A stretch of 64,000 bases of DNA from Bretschneidera sinensis. Taxonomy: Eukaryota; Streptophyta; Magnoliopsida; Brassicales; Akaniaceae. Location of the stretch: positions 78,667,001 through 78,731,000 of the forward strand of contig CM043698.1 of the NCBI GenBank assembly GCA_023935145.1, written 5' to 3'. Shown here piece after piece: positions 1 to 12,800 of the stretch; within the stretch, counting starts at the first letter, position 1; every line of letters begins with the position of its first letter. A program made the translations under genes and the position numbers. Under the pieces are notes generated by a model. The model saw only the letters and a list, made by a program, of their open reading frames with translations, did not search any database and was not told the origin of the DNA.

Positions 1-470
1 CTCCATTCAGCCTCTAAAAAGGCATTGGGATTTTCAAGCTGCTTAAAGTCTCTCAAAAGCCAAAATCGAAGACAAACACATTAACTTAGCTCTAAAGACT
101 AGCAACCTCAACATCTCTAACAAGATCAGGCCTCTAAGGGATCTATTCTCCAGAGAAGTCACAGATGCAATGAGCCCTGACAACTTTGAGACATTGGGAA
201 TCGAACCCTATATAGGGGAGACAGGCCCATTGAGCATATGGAGACCAAAAGCTCTCCAAATTCTCATTCATAGACATTCACAAACAGATCTGTGCTCACC
301 ATTCCCGCTTGTTCTCAAAGATACAATACAAATCTTACCTTACATTTTTCCTAAAGGTAGGTCAAGTTGCTCAACTAATCACTACACTCAAGACTTGTCT
401 AAGTAAGGTGAAGGAAGAGCCTTGAAAGTCAGAGTCAATCTTCAGTCTAGGTTCAAGGCACCACAGAAAT
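1..470 (+). mobile_element. Internal fragment of the upstream copy of the LTR element
   Basis: This segment runs off the left edge of the window and is a direct repeat of 7571-8036, with scattered substitutions and no large indel. It contains the same 78-codon frame (170-406, MSPDNFETLG to QDLSK). In the downstream copy the sequence continues straight into the 42-base repeat array; here about 4 kb of other sequence intervenes before the array starts near 4466. Confidence 0.65.
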
Positions 471-699
471 GCAATGATACAAGAAAAGACTCTCAGCCAA
501 ATTGAAAGATGGAAGTCCTATACTTAGGCAAGTTTCAATCAAAGACTACCACTCTAGCTGAAACAGAGAAATGAAGACCAAAGTACAAATTCGAAGTTTC
601 AACACTTGAAAAAACAGTCTTGTAAATTCTACTCGGCAAAAGAACTAAAGTGTAAAGGCAAAAGATGTAAAAAAAAAATAAAAATTTTCCATTCATCTA

Positions 700-2958
700 A
701 AATGCATTTAAAAAATTTGGGCCTCTAGAACAAAGTTACAGTGAAGTGAAAAGCATAAATTAATATGGCTAAGACTGTTCTTCTTTATTCCTAGTCTCTT
801 TAATCTTGACCTTAGCCCCCTTCTCTTCAGCATTTGCGTACTTATTAAGTTCTTCACGGATCCTAGACTAACCCAGTCCAAATCAGGCCAGTGCTTAGCT
901 TCAACCTTCTTAGCCACCTCGAACCCCACATCATAGTACTTTGAAGCCTCTTTCAGCAGCTCATTCTTGAAGGCTTCAAAATTATATAAGTTCTTCACGG
1001 TAGAGGTTGGAGCCTGCTTTAATTTCACTCTTAGTTCTCCCACCACCCCACAGAGATGATCTAGTCTGATCCTAAGTTCTTCCCCTACCTGGTAACAATT
1101 GTTCACTTCAACCCTAAACTGGCTCTCTACTTACTAGAGTCTAGAGACCTCAGCCTTCAATTATTCGACCTTCTCCTGAGCAGTGTGGTAGTTATCACTC
1201 TCCACAGCCTATTAAGGCTTGAAGTTATTCCTTATCAACCTTCAACTAGTTATTCTGACTCACGAGGATCTCTAGTCATTCCCCGTTGTCCTCCAACCGC
1301 TTTTGGAAACTACCTTCACTCTCTCAAAGTCCACGAATAGTGTTAGTCAAGGATCGGAGACAGTCACTGATAAAAAAAAAAATAGACAAACATGCCAACC
1401 TACATCAAATCACCTCGGTTAGAACACATTAAGATAAGACAATGAAACATTTCATAAGTACAGGGACCTCAGATCTTACCGTGTAACAAGACTTTAGTAT
1501 GCTCATCATCAACTGGTGAGGCGTGAGCTCCTTCAAAGGACCTGTGTCATAAAGCAGGACTAAGCCTCTCAAAACCTGACGAACCACATTTTCCCCATCA
1601 AAAGTGGAGTCCATAGCCTTGACCTTCTAGCTTGGCCTGTAGTCCTCAGGTTCCTCCGAACCAGAGCTCCTAGCAGTAGGACCCTCGATATTAACAACAA
1701 TAAGATATAGCGGTAGAGTGGAAGCAAGTTGCTCAATAGAAGCCACTGTGCCAGAAAAGTGAGGTCTAAAAAGAGCAAAAACAAATGACATAACAAGAAT
1801 TGAAGTACCAAAAAAAGGTACAACATCCTCCAGATCCACTACCTCAACTCCTTAAGGACCTCATACCCCCTCACCTTGGCCTACTGCATCTCAGACTGTG
1901 GCACCTCAGTCTATTGAACCTCAAATGTCTCTACCATGCCTTTTTTTTTCTCATGAGCAATACTAAAAGAACCAATATTCATTTTTCATAAGCCATCCTA
2001 GCCACTTCAAAAGAGTTCAACATGGTGTCAGCTGGAAAAAAAAGGAACTAAAGTTAGACATCATAAAGAAGTAAAAAATGCAAGTATTAAAAGCCATAAA
2101 AATGTATTATATGCTACCATCAGACTATGAAGGGGTATAAAGGCTAAGTTGAAAATCCTCAATAGTTGTTCACTAGCCAGGTCTTTGTCAAATATCCTAG
2201 ATGTGGTACCCAAGACCTTATTGGTCACCGCTTGCTCTTTAGGACTCAGGGTTGGAGGCTTCTAATTAGGAATGTCCTTGGAACTCCACTCTAACAAAAC
2301 CTAATAATATTCTGGCCTCTCCATGAAAAGGCACTTCTCCTTCCAATACTTATTCGAGGAAGTGTTATCCAAAATCTTCCTACCAACCCTAGGGTAGAAG
2401 TTGTTACACCCTTTGTCGATATTCTTTTTAAGGGTGTAAAACTACCTAAACATCATCACCTTGTCTTTTCTATCACCTCTACTATACCCAACATATTTTC
2501 TAAAGACCAACACAAAACTCATTACATTCTTTATACCATTTGGGGAAAGTTGGGAGATGCAGATTCCACAACGGTTTATTATCTAGGTAACATCACGGTC
2601 AAAGGAAAACATCAACCCTACTTTCAAGTGGTTCAGATAATAGGTTAAGGAATATGGTCTCTCATCCTTCAAAGGGATACATGCCTTCTGGTCAGATTTC
2701 AGAAGTCTAACCCTCCATTCTAGAGGAATGAAAAACCTAGTGGTAATAGACTCAAGCTTAAACTTGGAGATCCTACAAGGCACCACCTCAGCTTGAAAAC
2801 CAAAACTAGCGGAAAGAACACCAACCTCTTGCGAAGAAGGTTGCGCTCCACTAAGATCTCTCTCTATACTCTTAGAATTACAGTTTTCCTTCTCAAAACT
2901 CTATTCCTCCTCAAAGGCCTCTCCTTCTACTCTTCTATCAGAACTAGAGGAAAACATA
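700..2958 (-). pseudogene. Degenerate gag-like transposon protein, antisense to the LTR element
   Basis: Reading the minus strand from an ATG at about 2958 (MFSSSSD), conserved-looking pieces follow in order: SKFKLESITTRFFIPLEWR, DERPYSLTYYLNHLKVG, LSPNGIKNVMSFVLVFRK, NKYWKEKCLFMERPEYY, PTLSPKEQAVTNKVLG, then a charged C-terminal part (about 708-1106) with SKYYDVGFEVAKK. Several in-frame stops and frame changes break it. The pattern resembles the putative gypsy-type transposon gag-like proteins common in plants, with a hydrophobic N-terminal half, a WK-x-x-FF-like motif and a coiled C-terminal half. The family call rests on motif resemblance only. Confidence 0.45.
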
Positions 2959-2999
2959 GTTAAAAAAGGAAAAAGGAATAAAGTGCTTACCTGTTAACT

Positions 3000-4465
3000 A
3001 AGGCAACCCAAGAGGAGCGTGAATTGGGTTTAATTTTTTTTGACAAATATAAATATAATCACAAAATTAAATAACCAATCAATAATAAATAATATAGAAA
3101 TAAATATAAGCTTACTGGAAATTAAAATAAGAAGAGAGAAGAGCGTGCAAACTTGATTTTTAGCTATCTAGTCACTCATTGTGCCTAGTCCACTCCTCAA
3201 GATACCTTCTTGAGAGTTCAACTTCACTTAACCAAGCAACTTCTAAGGTGTTGCTCAAACCTTTACAAAATTTTCTCTCACAAGAGATTTTCACTCAAGT
3301 GTTTAACACCTAAACACTTAAAAGAGTTACACCAACTTTTCCTTACAAGATAGAATTGATTGAAAGTTTTGGTACACAAAAGAGAATGCAATTAATGCTT
3401 ACAACTCATGGATTTTCTCTGTCACAAGAAAAAAGCTTAAAAATAACTCAAATATCAAATATTGAAAGTTTTGAAGAATAGTGAACGAGCTCTTGAAGAA
3501 AAATATTATTCTAGCTTAGTTTAAATGCTCTTTTATGATGAGTATTTAGATTCTTAACTCAATATAGCCGTTAGAAAGAAGGAATGACTATTTGGTGCAT
3601 TAAATGCTTTGTCTCGCGTCTCAATTTTTGAAAACTAGCTGTTATGCACGATAGGATAATCAACTATCTTTTAAACTTTGAAACAACTCGAATGTGAATG
3701 TACAATCGACTATCCAAATGTGCAATGGATTCTCAAAAGTTTTTAGAACTTTTCACAATCAACTATCTTAGAATCACAATCAATTGTCTTCATTAAAAGG
3801 ACAAGGAATAAAGAAACATAGGTCATCCCTATCGAATTTTAAAGGGGTTAGTCCACCATCAAAAGTTTTTTACCTTTTTGGCAGTCAACTGTCCTTAGAT
3901 TACAATCACCTATACCCATCCAATAAAAAAATTTTAAAGTCAAGTTTCAAAAATCTTATTTGTTTTAATTAAAAAAGGACTTGTCAAAACAGATTTTCGA
4001 GCCAAGCTAAAGCTATGTAGTTGATAGAGATATATACATTAACCTTAACTAATACTTAAACTTCTAAAAACTCTCAACCATTTAGATCTTCAAGGAATTT
4101 CCAAGCCTACTCATTCAACTTGAATGTGTTCGATGCATGATTCGTGCGTGTGTGCCTCTTAAAGTGCGTGCAAGCCATTTTGATTAGGTCAAAGCTTAGA
4201 CAAAAAATAGTTAATACAAAATGAATTAGTTTTTTCATTATCAAAATCAATGTGAGGTCAAAATTATTGAAAGAAAGCGAAAAAGACGAGGAGAAACTCA
4301 AGAAGTGTTTGAGAAAAAAGAAGAAAGTTTGAAGAAGCTAGAAGTGTTCGCAAGAAAGAAATTTCTTTTTGGAAACTAATTGTTCTATAAAACTAGTGTT
4401 CGAATGAGACTAAAAGAGAAAAAAAAAAGTGAAGGCAAAGTGTCCCTTAAATAGATCCTACTGAC
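3000..4465. other. AT-rich repetitive stretch without genes
   Basis: The stretch opens with AGAGGAGCGTGAATTGGGTT at about 3012, a phrase typical of a dispersed plant repeat. From about 3655 to 3910 it contains several variants of CAATCAACTATC and GTCAACTGTCC. No coding frame was recognised. It lies between the antisense gag-like pseudogene and the 42-base repeat array and may be part of the upstream LTR element or a separate insertion. Confidence 0.4.
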
Positions 4466-4619
4466 AAACCGTGGCATTAAATGCATTTTAATACGCAATC
4501 AGCGTTGAAAATACCAAAAAACACTTCGAGCAGTTCAAACGCCCTTTCGTCATTAATGCGACAATTCACCGGGGGGGGCACTTCAGGAAAATCAAATGCC
4601 ACGTTACAAAAATGGAATT

Positions 4620-6300
4620 AAGGTCCATGCTATAGAATTTCAACTGAAGTGGCATTACAACTTCAGCCATACAATTCCCATCGAAGTGGAACTAAGGCTT
4701 CAACGCTATTTAGTTTTACTCGAGCAAAATAGGAATTAAGGCTTTAATCATACAACTCCCACTGAAGTAGAATTAAGGCTCCAATTATACAATTTCTACC
4801 GAAGTGGAACTATGATTTATGTAACCATACAGTTCCACCTAAAGTCCAAATAGAATTAAAGCCCACGCCAAACAATTCTAACTGAAATAGAGTTAAAGGT
4901 CTAGCTATACAATTCATGCCGAACTGAAACTGCAACTTATGCAGTCATACAATTCCACCAGAGTCCAAATGGAATTAAGGCTCACGTCATACAATTCACA
5001 CTGAAGTGGAGTTACGGCTTCAACCATACAATTCTTGCCGAAGTGGAATAAGGTTTTAAGATAAAAATCCACATTACCCTTAGCAAAAATCTTAAGTTAA
5101 AATCTTTAATTTAATAAACCTAACACAACACACAAAAACCATCTTAGGTTTTTCTCAAAATTTTCTTCAAAAAATCTCATTTCCAAGAACTAAATCCTTA
5201 AATTAACGAATCTACTCCACCATTAATGTAAAGAAATACAAGTCCTTACCCAATATCTTTGCCAAATTCTTGCATCTCTTTCTTTTTCTTTCTCTTCCTT
5301 TCTTTTTTCTCTTTTTTCTCTCCTTCTCTCTTCTCTTTCTTAGTTCCTTTAGAGCCTTCCACAAATATCTAAGTCCTCCCTTCCCCCTTTATACTCCAAC
5401 TCTAGCTTTATTTCTCACTTACCCCTCATCATTTCTATTATCTTATTTTTCACCACACCTCTCTTCCTTTCTTTAATTAATTTCCCCAAGACACCTTTTA
5501 TATACTAAACCATAAATTAATTATTTGCTTCTAAGCCTTTACCATTCTCAAGACAAAATAAATTAAATTCAAAATTTAATAAGTATTCTAACAATATGTC
5601 AAGGTGAAATCCCTTAATTAAGCAGAAAAAGGATTAAGGCTTCAATCATATAACTCCCACTAAAGTATAACTAAGGCTCCAGCTATACAAATCCTGCCGA
5701 AGTGGAATTATAGCTTATGAAGCTATATAGTTCCACCCAGAGTCGAAATGGAATTAAGTCTTACATCATAAAATTCCAACTGAAGTGGAATTATAGCTTC
5801 AGACATACAATTATCACCAAAGAGGAACTAAGGTTTCCACACCATATGATTCCACTCATGCAAAAAAAGAATTAAGGCTTCAATCATACAATTATTAAGG
5901 CTCCAACTATACAATTCATATCTGAAGTGGAACTACGGCTTATACAACCATACAGCTCCACCCGAGTCCAAATGGAATTAAGGCCCATGCCATACAATTC
6001 CAACTAAAGTGGAGTTATGATTCCAGCCATACAATTCTCACCGAAATGGGACTAAGGCTTCCACGATATACAGCTTCACTCGAGCTAAAGTGGAATTAAA
6101 AATTCAATCATACAATTCCTACTGAAGTGGAATTAAGGCTTCAGCTATACAATTTTTGTCGAAGTTGAACTATGGCTTCTATAGCCATATAGTTCCTTTA
6201 GAGTCTAAGTGGAACTAAGGCCCTCACCATGCAATTCCAACTGAATGGAAACTATAACTTCCACAACCACGCAGTTTCACCGAAACTGAAGTATTACTAA
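4620..6300. repeat. Array of about 42-base tandem repeats, upstream copy
   Basis: Units of roughly 40-45 bases alternate around GAAGTGGAATTAAGGCTTCA and CATACAATTCC. Unit starts include about 4630, 4672, 4756 and 4797. Higher-order variants (CCACTCGAGCAAA, CCACCCGAGTCC) recur, so a multi-unit period is likely. The array is split by about 590 bases of unrelated pyrimidine-rich DNA (5050-5640). It ends just before the purine tract of the middle LTR. Confidence 0.75.
5050..5640. other. Pyrimidine-rich segment interrupting the tandem array
   Basis: This 590-base segment separates two parts of the 42-base array and has no counterpart in the downstream copy (8160-8990). It contains a long C/T-rich stretch (about 5270-5490) that happens to lack stops on the plus strand. 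I see no transposon ends or target duplication and do not interpret the open frame as a gene. Confidence 0.45.
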
Positions 6301-6446
6301 GGCTTCCACAACCACTCAATTTTGGTGGCACTTATCAGAAATCTACACCGAAGTGCTGAGTCAGACCGTGAACAACAAGAACGGCAGGAAAAAGAACTAT
6401 ACTCCCTTAGAAAATTCTTCAAACTTTTAAGGGAGTGGGGGACATA

Positions 6447-7033
6447 TGATATTGGCAAAAAGAACTTGTCCAATAAGATTCAGACGCGTTGACACATAAT
6501 GATAACCAGCCACCTTAGGCTGTGTAGGAGTCAGGCCTCCCCAAGTAAGCAATGATAAGTTCATAACCCTAAGTCAAAAGATTTTTCCCTTATAAGCCGC
6601 ATCTCACAAGGCTCAAGATGATGAACTCACATTCATCCTAGGGCTCACCTTAAGATCTTGGAAAGAATGGCTCCAACGACCATATAAAAAGGACTTAAAC
6701 CTTCTTAAAGAAAACAAAGGTTCATCCATGAACACAAAGACACAATTCTCAAAGAACAAGTGGTTCTTTACACATAAAACCACATTGGCTCTTTATCTTT
6801 CTCTCTACCACTTCGGTATCCTTCTAAGCCATTCCTTTTTACTTCACTTCGGTACTCTTGCTTACTTAACCATCAGATTGTCCTTCTCAGAGAACTCAAC
6901 TTTGGGTGGCTTTCCTTATAGAGGTTTAAGTAACGCGTCGGAGTATTCACAGGAGTGAGGCCTACATCAAGCTTCTTTCTTCTTCAACCAAAGATTAATA
7001 AACAAAATCACCTTTAGCTTCTTTTTGGCATCA
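6447..7033 (+). repeat. LTR copy 1 (middle LTR) of a probable non-autonomous gypsy-like element
   Basis: The 587-base LTR starts TGATATTGGC and ends TTTTTGGCATCA, giving TGAT...ATCA termini. A purine-rich tract (AAGGGAGTGGGGGA, 6429-6442) lies just before it. A PBS-like AAGATTAGCCCCTTCTGCGG follows at 7034, similar in layout to the gypsy element at 32.9 kb. A TATA-like CCATATAAAAAGG sits at about 6680. A second copy lies at 9117-9676. This LTR serves both as 3' LTR of the upstream copy and 5' LTR of the downstream copy. Confidence 0.7.
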
Positions 7034-9116
7034 AAGATTAGCCCCTTCTGCGGGAAGCGACCCCCTTCTGTGGGAAGCGACAAACTTATATCAAAATGCC
7101 ACTAAAAAAAGCTCTCAATGGTAGCTTCGAGGAGATCCATTCAACTCATCACCGAAGGAGAGAAAGATAACATTACACCCTCAAAAGGGAACACGGATGG
7201 GAACAATTCTTACCAAACCTTAGAGAATTAATGAAATTCCAGGGTTAGTTGTGAGCGAGTCCAACTCAACCTCATAAAAGTCGATCTTATCAAGTATCCC
7301 GTCGCCCCAACCGACAGAACAAAGCACAAATAGCACAAATTTTGACACGACCTCTTGGTTTTCATGATCGCATACATGGCACCAAAATCGACTCAGATTC
7401 AACCTATTTAGGTTCACCACCGTAAAGTCAATATATCAGCCATCTCAGAAAATTGAGAAGAAATAGTAACCTCGACTCAATACAACACAAACCTAACTAT
7501 GAGCTAGGTGACTAAAGGCAAACTCAACGCCCTCAAAACTCTCAAGCTTAGCTCTAAGTTGAGTCTAAACCTCCATCCAGCCTCTAAAAAGGCGTTGGGA
7601 TTTTTGAGCTGCTCCAAGTGTCTCAAAAGCCGAAATCGAAGACGAACACATTAACCTAGCTCTAAAGACTAGCAACCTCAACATCTCGAACAAGATCAGG
7701 CCTCTAAGGGATCTATTCTCCCGAGAAGTCACAGATGCAATGAGCCCTGACAACTTCAAGACATTGGAAATCAAACCCTATATAGGGGAGACGGACCCAT
7801 TGAGCATATGGAGACCAACAGCTCTACAAATGCTCATTCATAGATATTCACTAACAGATCTGTGCTCACCTTTCCTGCTTGTTCTCAAAGATAAAACACA
7901 AATCTTACCTTACATTTCTCCTCAAGGTAGGTCAAGTTGCTCAGCTCATCTTTACACTCAGGACCTGCCTAAGTAAGGTAAAAGAATAGCACTAAAAGTT
8001 AGAATCAGTCTTCAGTCAAGGTTCAAGGCACCATAGACTATGGCATTAATTATGTCAACGTTGAAAATTCCGAAAGACACTTAAGGCAGTTCAAACGTTC
8101 TTTCGTCATAATGCGATAGTTAATAGGAGACACTTTGGGAAAATCAAACATCTCATTACAAAAATAGAATTAAGGCCCATACAATAGAATTCCAACTGAA
8201 GTGGAGTTACGACTTCAGTCATACAATTCCTGCTAAAATGGAACTAAGGCTTCCACGTCATACATTTCCAATCAAGTAAAAGACGAATTGAGGCTCCAAT
8301 CATACAACTCTTGTTGAAGTAGATTTAAGGCTCCAGCCATACAATTCCTACCGAAGTGGAACTACGGCTTTAATAGCTATACAGCTCCACCTAGAGTACA
8401 AATAGAATTAAGGTTCATGCCATATAATTCCATTTGAAGTGAAGTTATGACTTCAGCCATATAATTCTCGCTGAAGTGGAACTAAGGTTTCCACATCATA
8501 CAGTTCCACTCGAGTAGAATAAGAATTAAGGCTTCAGTCGTACAACTCCCACTAAAGTGGAATTAAGGCTCCAGTTATACAATTCATGCTGAAGTGGATC
8601 TATAAATTATGCAATCATGCAGTTCCACCCAGATTTGAAATTGAATTAAAGTCCACATCATACAATTCTAACAAAAGTGAAGTTACGGCTTCAGCCATAC
8701 AATTCTCGCCGAAATGGAACTAAGGCTTCCACGCCATATAGTTTCACTCGAGCTAAAGAGGAACTGAGGTTCCACTTATAAAACTCCCACTAAAATGGAA
8801 TTAAGGTTCCAATCTTACAACTCCTATCGAAGTGAAACTACGGCTTACGTAACCATATAATTTGCTTAGAGTCTAAGTGGAACTAAGGCTCGTGCCATAC
8901 AATTCCAACTGAAGATAAACTACTATTTTTGCAGCCATACAGTTTCTCCTAAACCGAAGTAGAACTAATGCTTCCACAGCCACTCAATTTTGTAGGGACT
9001 CGTTCCAAAAATCTATATTGAGATGCACAGTCAAACCCAGAACAACAAGGAAGGCAGAAAGAAAGAACTCAACCCCCTTAGAAATCTCTTCAAACTTTTA
9101 ACGGAGTCGGGGCATA
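7034..9116 (+). mobile_element. Internal region of the non-autonomous LTR element, downstream copy
   Basis: The body between the two LTRs has a PBS-like start, about 1 kb without recognisable gag or pol, then an array of roughly 42-base repeats (about 8160-8990) up to the purine tract. Positions 7571-8036 repeat window positions 1-470 closely. Both copies keep a 78-codon plus-strand frame (7740-7976 and 170-406) beginning MSPDNF. With no protease, RT or integrase it looks like a LARD-type element. Whether the short frame is translated is unknown. Confidence 0.6.
8160..8990. repeat. Array of about 42-base tandem repeats, downstream copy
   Basis: Same unit family as the upstream array, with GAAGTGGAACTAAGGC and CATACAATTC motifs repeated every 40-45 bases and frequent one-base differences. 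It sits between the internal region and the 3' purine tract, so the array belongs to the retroelement body and is not independent satellite DNA. Confidence 0.75.
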
Positions 9117-9676
9117 TAAAATTGGCAAAAATTACCGGCCTAATAAGATTCGGACAGTAGACATGCATTGATAACCAATCACCCTAGGCTGTGTAGGAGT
9201 CAAGCCTCCCCAAGTACGTAATGATGGGTTCACCACCCCAAGTTTGAAGATTTCATCCTCAAATGTCGCATCTCACAAGGCTAAAGATACATAACTCACA
9301 TCCATGTTAGGACCCACCTTGAGACCCTGAAAAAAGGTCTCCAATGACCATATAAAAAGAAAATCAAACCCTCTTAAAGAAGATAGAGGTTCCTCAAGGA
9401 ACACATAAACACACTTCTCAGAGAACAAGTGGTTCTTTACACAGAACCACCTCCGTTTTCTACCACTTCAGTATCCTTTTAAGAGATTCATTTTACTTCA
9501 CTTCGATAATCTTGCTGACTTAACCGTTGAAGGATCCTTCCCGGAGTTGGGGCTTTCCTTGCAGCGGTTCGAGTACCGCGCTGGAGTATTCACAAAAGCG
9601 AGGCCTACATCAAGCTTATTTCTTCTTCAACCCAAGATCAATCAACAAAATCACCATTGACTTCTTTTTGGCATCA
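9117..9676 (+). repeat. LTR copy 2 (3' LTR) of the same element
   Basis: Matches 6447-7033 along its length: GCTGTGTAGGAGTCAAGCCT near 9190, CCATATAAAAAGA near 9350, and the same terminus TTTTTGGCATCA. Its 5' TGAT has decayed to TAAA. It is preceded by a degraded purine tract (ACGGAGTCGGGG). The divergence and small indels between the LTRs suggest an old insertion. Confidence 0.7.
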
Positions 9677-9809
9677 GCACTATCCATTAACCAGAAGAAA
9701 AAAAATATTGATATCTAAATGTATACAAACTATAATATTATAGTACTATTTTATGACTATACCTATTACACAACGGTATTGTATTCTATTTTAAATTTCA
9801 CTAGAGGAG

Positions 9810-12800
9810 CTAAAGCTTGCGAGAAGCAGTGCACGAATGAGTATACGAGGCATGGAGGTTAGGCCAATCAGAGGAGGGGCAAGACATGAAGTGATGAAGC
9901 CAAACATACAACACTTGCTCTTGTTCTTCCTCTCCCTCTAGTGTTTCTATGGTCTCTTCCAATACTTCCTCTAACTCAACTCTTTCTGTTATGCTAGGTA
10001 CTGGTACATCGGTGCCCTTGTTAGCTCTACACAATAACGGTAGCCATGATATTAGCATCTTCATCTTTGTTTCTCTTTGTTCCCCTTTCTTGTCTTCTTT
10101 GATTTCCTCTAGTCCCATTTCTTTGGCTTGCTTAAACAAGAATGTTGAATGTTCATAAATATAAATAATCAATACAAAAAAATTAATGATGAATTATATG
10201 AATTTTATAGAATTAATTTGTAATTCTATCAAAATTGAATTCACTACGGAATTGAGTTTGCTTATTGTAAATTCTATCCAAAATGAGGAGCAAAAAGTTT
10301 ATTCTATTTTTCTCTCGTTCCCTCTCCCCCCTCCTCCACTCCCTTCTCTTTTGAATTCTTCATTTATTCTAAACATTTTAAACATGATAATTCAATTAAA
10401 TTCTACAATTTAATATAAGAAAACTAAATATAAAAATTCATTTCTAAATGAGTTCTTTTTTCAATTCATTTAACAATAGAATGAATTTTATTTTAATTTG
10501 ATTCCAAGCAGAATGTAATTAAAAAGGATAAGTTGCTAAGTTATGATGGTTCTCTCTTATGGCTAATAAAAGGAAAAGGCAGAAAACGCTGGTGGGGCTG
10601 AGATTTAAGTATTTAACATTGTAAACTATCATGTTAAAGAGTCATCATTATCAAGAGGTGAAACTTCTAGGGAGTTTAGCATTACAAACAAATACCAATA
10701 AGTGAGTGACAGAGATGAGAAAATCTAGACCATTACAACTGCATAAAAAAATGATACGAGACAAAAGATAGACGACCAAACATATGTTCCAATATTAAGC
10801 ATGAGTATGATATAGACTACTAGTAGATGATTCACCACGATTCAATGGAATAAATCCCTCCAACGCGATATTCTGTACGTTAGAGCCAAACTAGTCATCA
10901 TAAAAGACATATTTTTAATAAAAATAAAATTATTAAGATAAAAAACAATTTTATCACAAAAATTATGTATTCTATAGTTAAAATAAAAATTTTATCAAAT
11001 AATGCGTCTTATCAGAAAATATACGAACAAAACACTTTGCTTTTTTTTTTCACAAACCATCCATATTATCACCATGTATTGATGCTACTTTTTTCCTCTT
11101 AAGTTTCTACTACTTTTCTTTCTCTATTTCTCTGTTCCTTGATAAATTACATTTTTCATCCTCACACGATGAAAGCGTTTTTAATTTGGTCATCGACTTT
11201 CAGTCACCCAAAATCTTGGATTTTATAATTTACAATCATTTTCAATATTGCCCTTCGGTTCACGAAAGAAAGGCCAACATTGAAATCTCCGTAAGTTCAT
11301 AACTTTGAGTTTGTTTATACTAGGGATGAGCATAGAAATTGATGGACCTGTAAACTTGATTCAAACCGGTGTAATGAGTTGGACTGGGTTTAAGTTTTCA
11401 AGAGTTGAGTTAGGTTTGAGTTAAAAAAAAAATTTAACTCGGTGGGTTGGGTTGGGTTGGATCACGGGTTAAAAAATTTCAACCCGACCCAAATCGGTAA
11501 CTCGATCATTACATATATTTTAAGGATTAATAGACTACATTCATATTTTAGTAAGTTAGTTTGGATTAAAATATATATTTTTTGTGTGTATATTTGATGG
11601 ACTACATTCATATTTTGATAAGTTAATCTGGATTGCGATGCACACACACACATTTCATTTTTCTTTTTAGAAACCCTCCAATAAAAAATGCTAGCTTCCA
11701 TAAAAAAAAAATGCCAATTAATTATGAGCATGTTTCTTGCGAGCATGTTTCTTTTTAATACTCTTTAGTTAAAAAAAAACTGTTTGTTCTAGTGAAATCA
11801 TTTCTTTCGGACTTTCAATACATTTTCCAAAAGCTTATTGAATTGTTTTTCTTCTCCTATATTCTTTCACTTTATGTTTTCGGTATGATGAAACTGGTTA
11901 TAGAGATTCTAAGATCAAGTGTATACTAATGTTGAAATATTGAAGAATTTGATTGATCAAACACTTTTAAAATCTAATTTATATTTACTTTTATATAATT
12001 TACATCAAACTAAAGTTATTTGAACTTTGTGTGAAGTGATTTAAGATAATTTGTAAATGAAGGTCTATAAAATTTAATAAAATTTTGTATGAATTTGATT
12101 TTGGATCTAATAAATCATGAATAATTGTAGTAAAATATTTTTTCTTACGTAATATGTTTGCATTAATTTTTAAGTAAAAGAATACAAAATTGGTGATTCA
12201 AACCGACCCAAACTGATTTAAATGGGTTAGATTGGGCTGAGATTAGATGGATTCATGGGTCGAGTTGAGTTGGGTTGAGATTTTTTCAACTCGGTATAAT
12301 TGGGTTGAGTTGATTTTTTCGAACAACTCGATCCAAACCGACTCATGCTCACCTCTAGTTTATACTCAAAATGTCCCAAATCCCAATAGTTTAAAGATTT
12401 TAATTTAAAGTTGAGGTCAGGTTTAAAACAAAAATTCTTGGCTGGCTCGAGTCTAAATCGTTTTTGCTAGCTCGGGTCTAAACCCAATGGTTTAGACCAG
12501 CTAAAAACTTCAATGTTAATCTTAAAGAGTTTCATTAATAACATCAATATAGATATGAGACTCAAAAATTAATATTATTAGTAAAAATTTTAATATTACC
12601 AATAGAGTTTTTAGCTGGTCTAAAGATAGAGTTTAAGACCCGAATCAACCAAAAATTTCTCATTTCTAAGTGAGTTATTGTATCTCATTAAGAACAAAAA
12701 TATATTTAGGAGTAAAAACAATTGATATTTAGTAATAAAAAATGTATTTAACGAATAAAATTTTATAAAATATATTAACTTTACAATCAAATAAATTTTT

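Noticed and set aside
5270..5476. 68-codon open frame rich in Leu, Phe and Ser
   Set aside because: It comes from a C/T-rich simple-sequence tract; no protein family fits.
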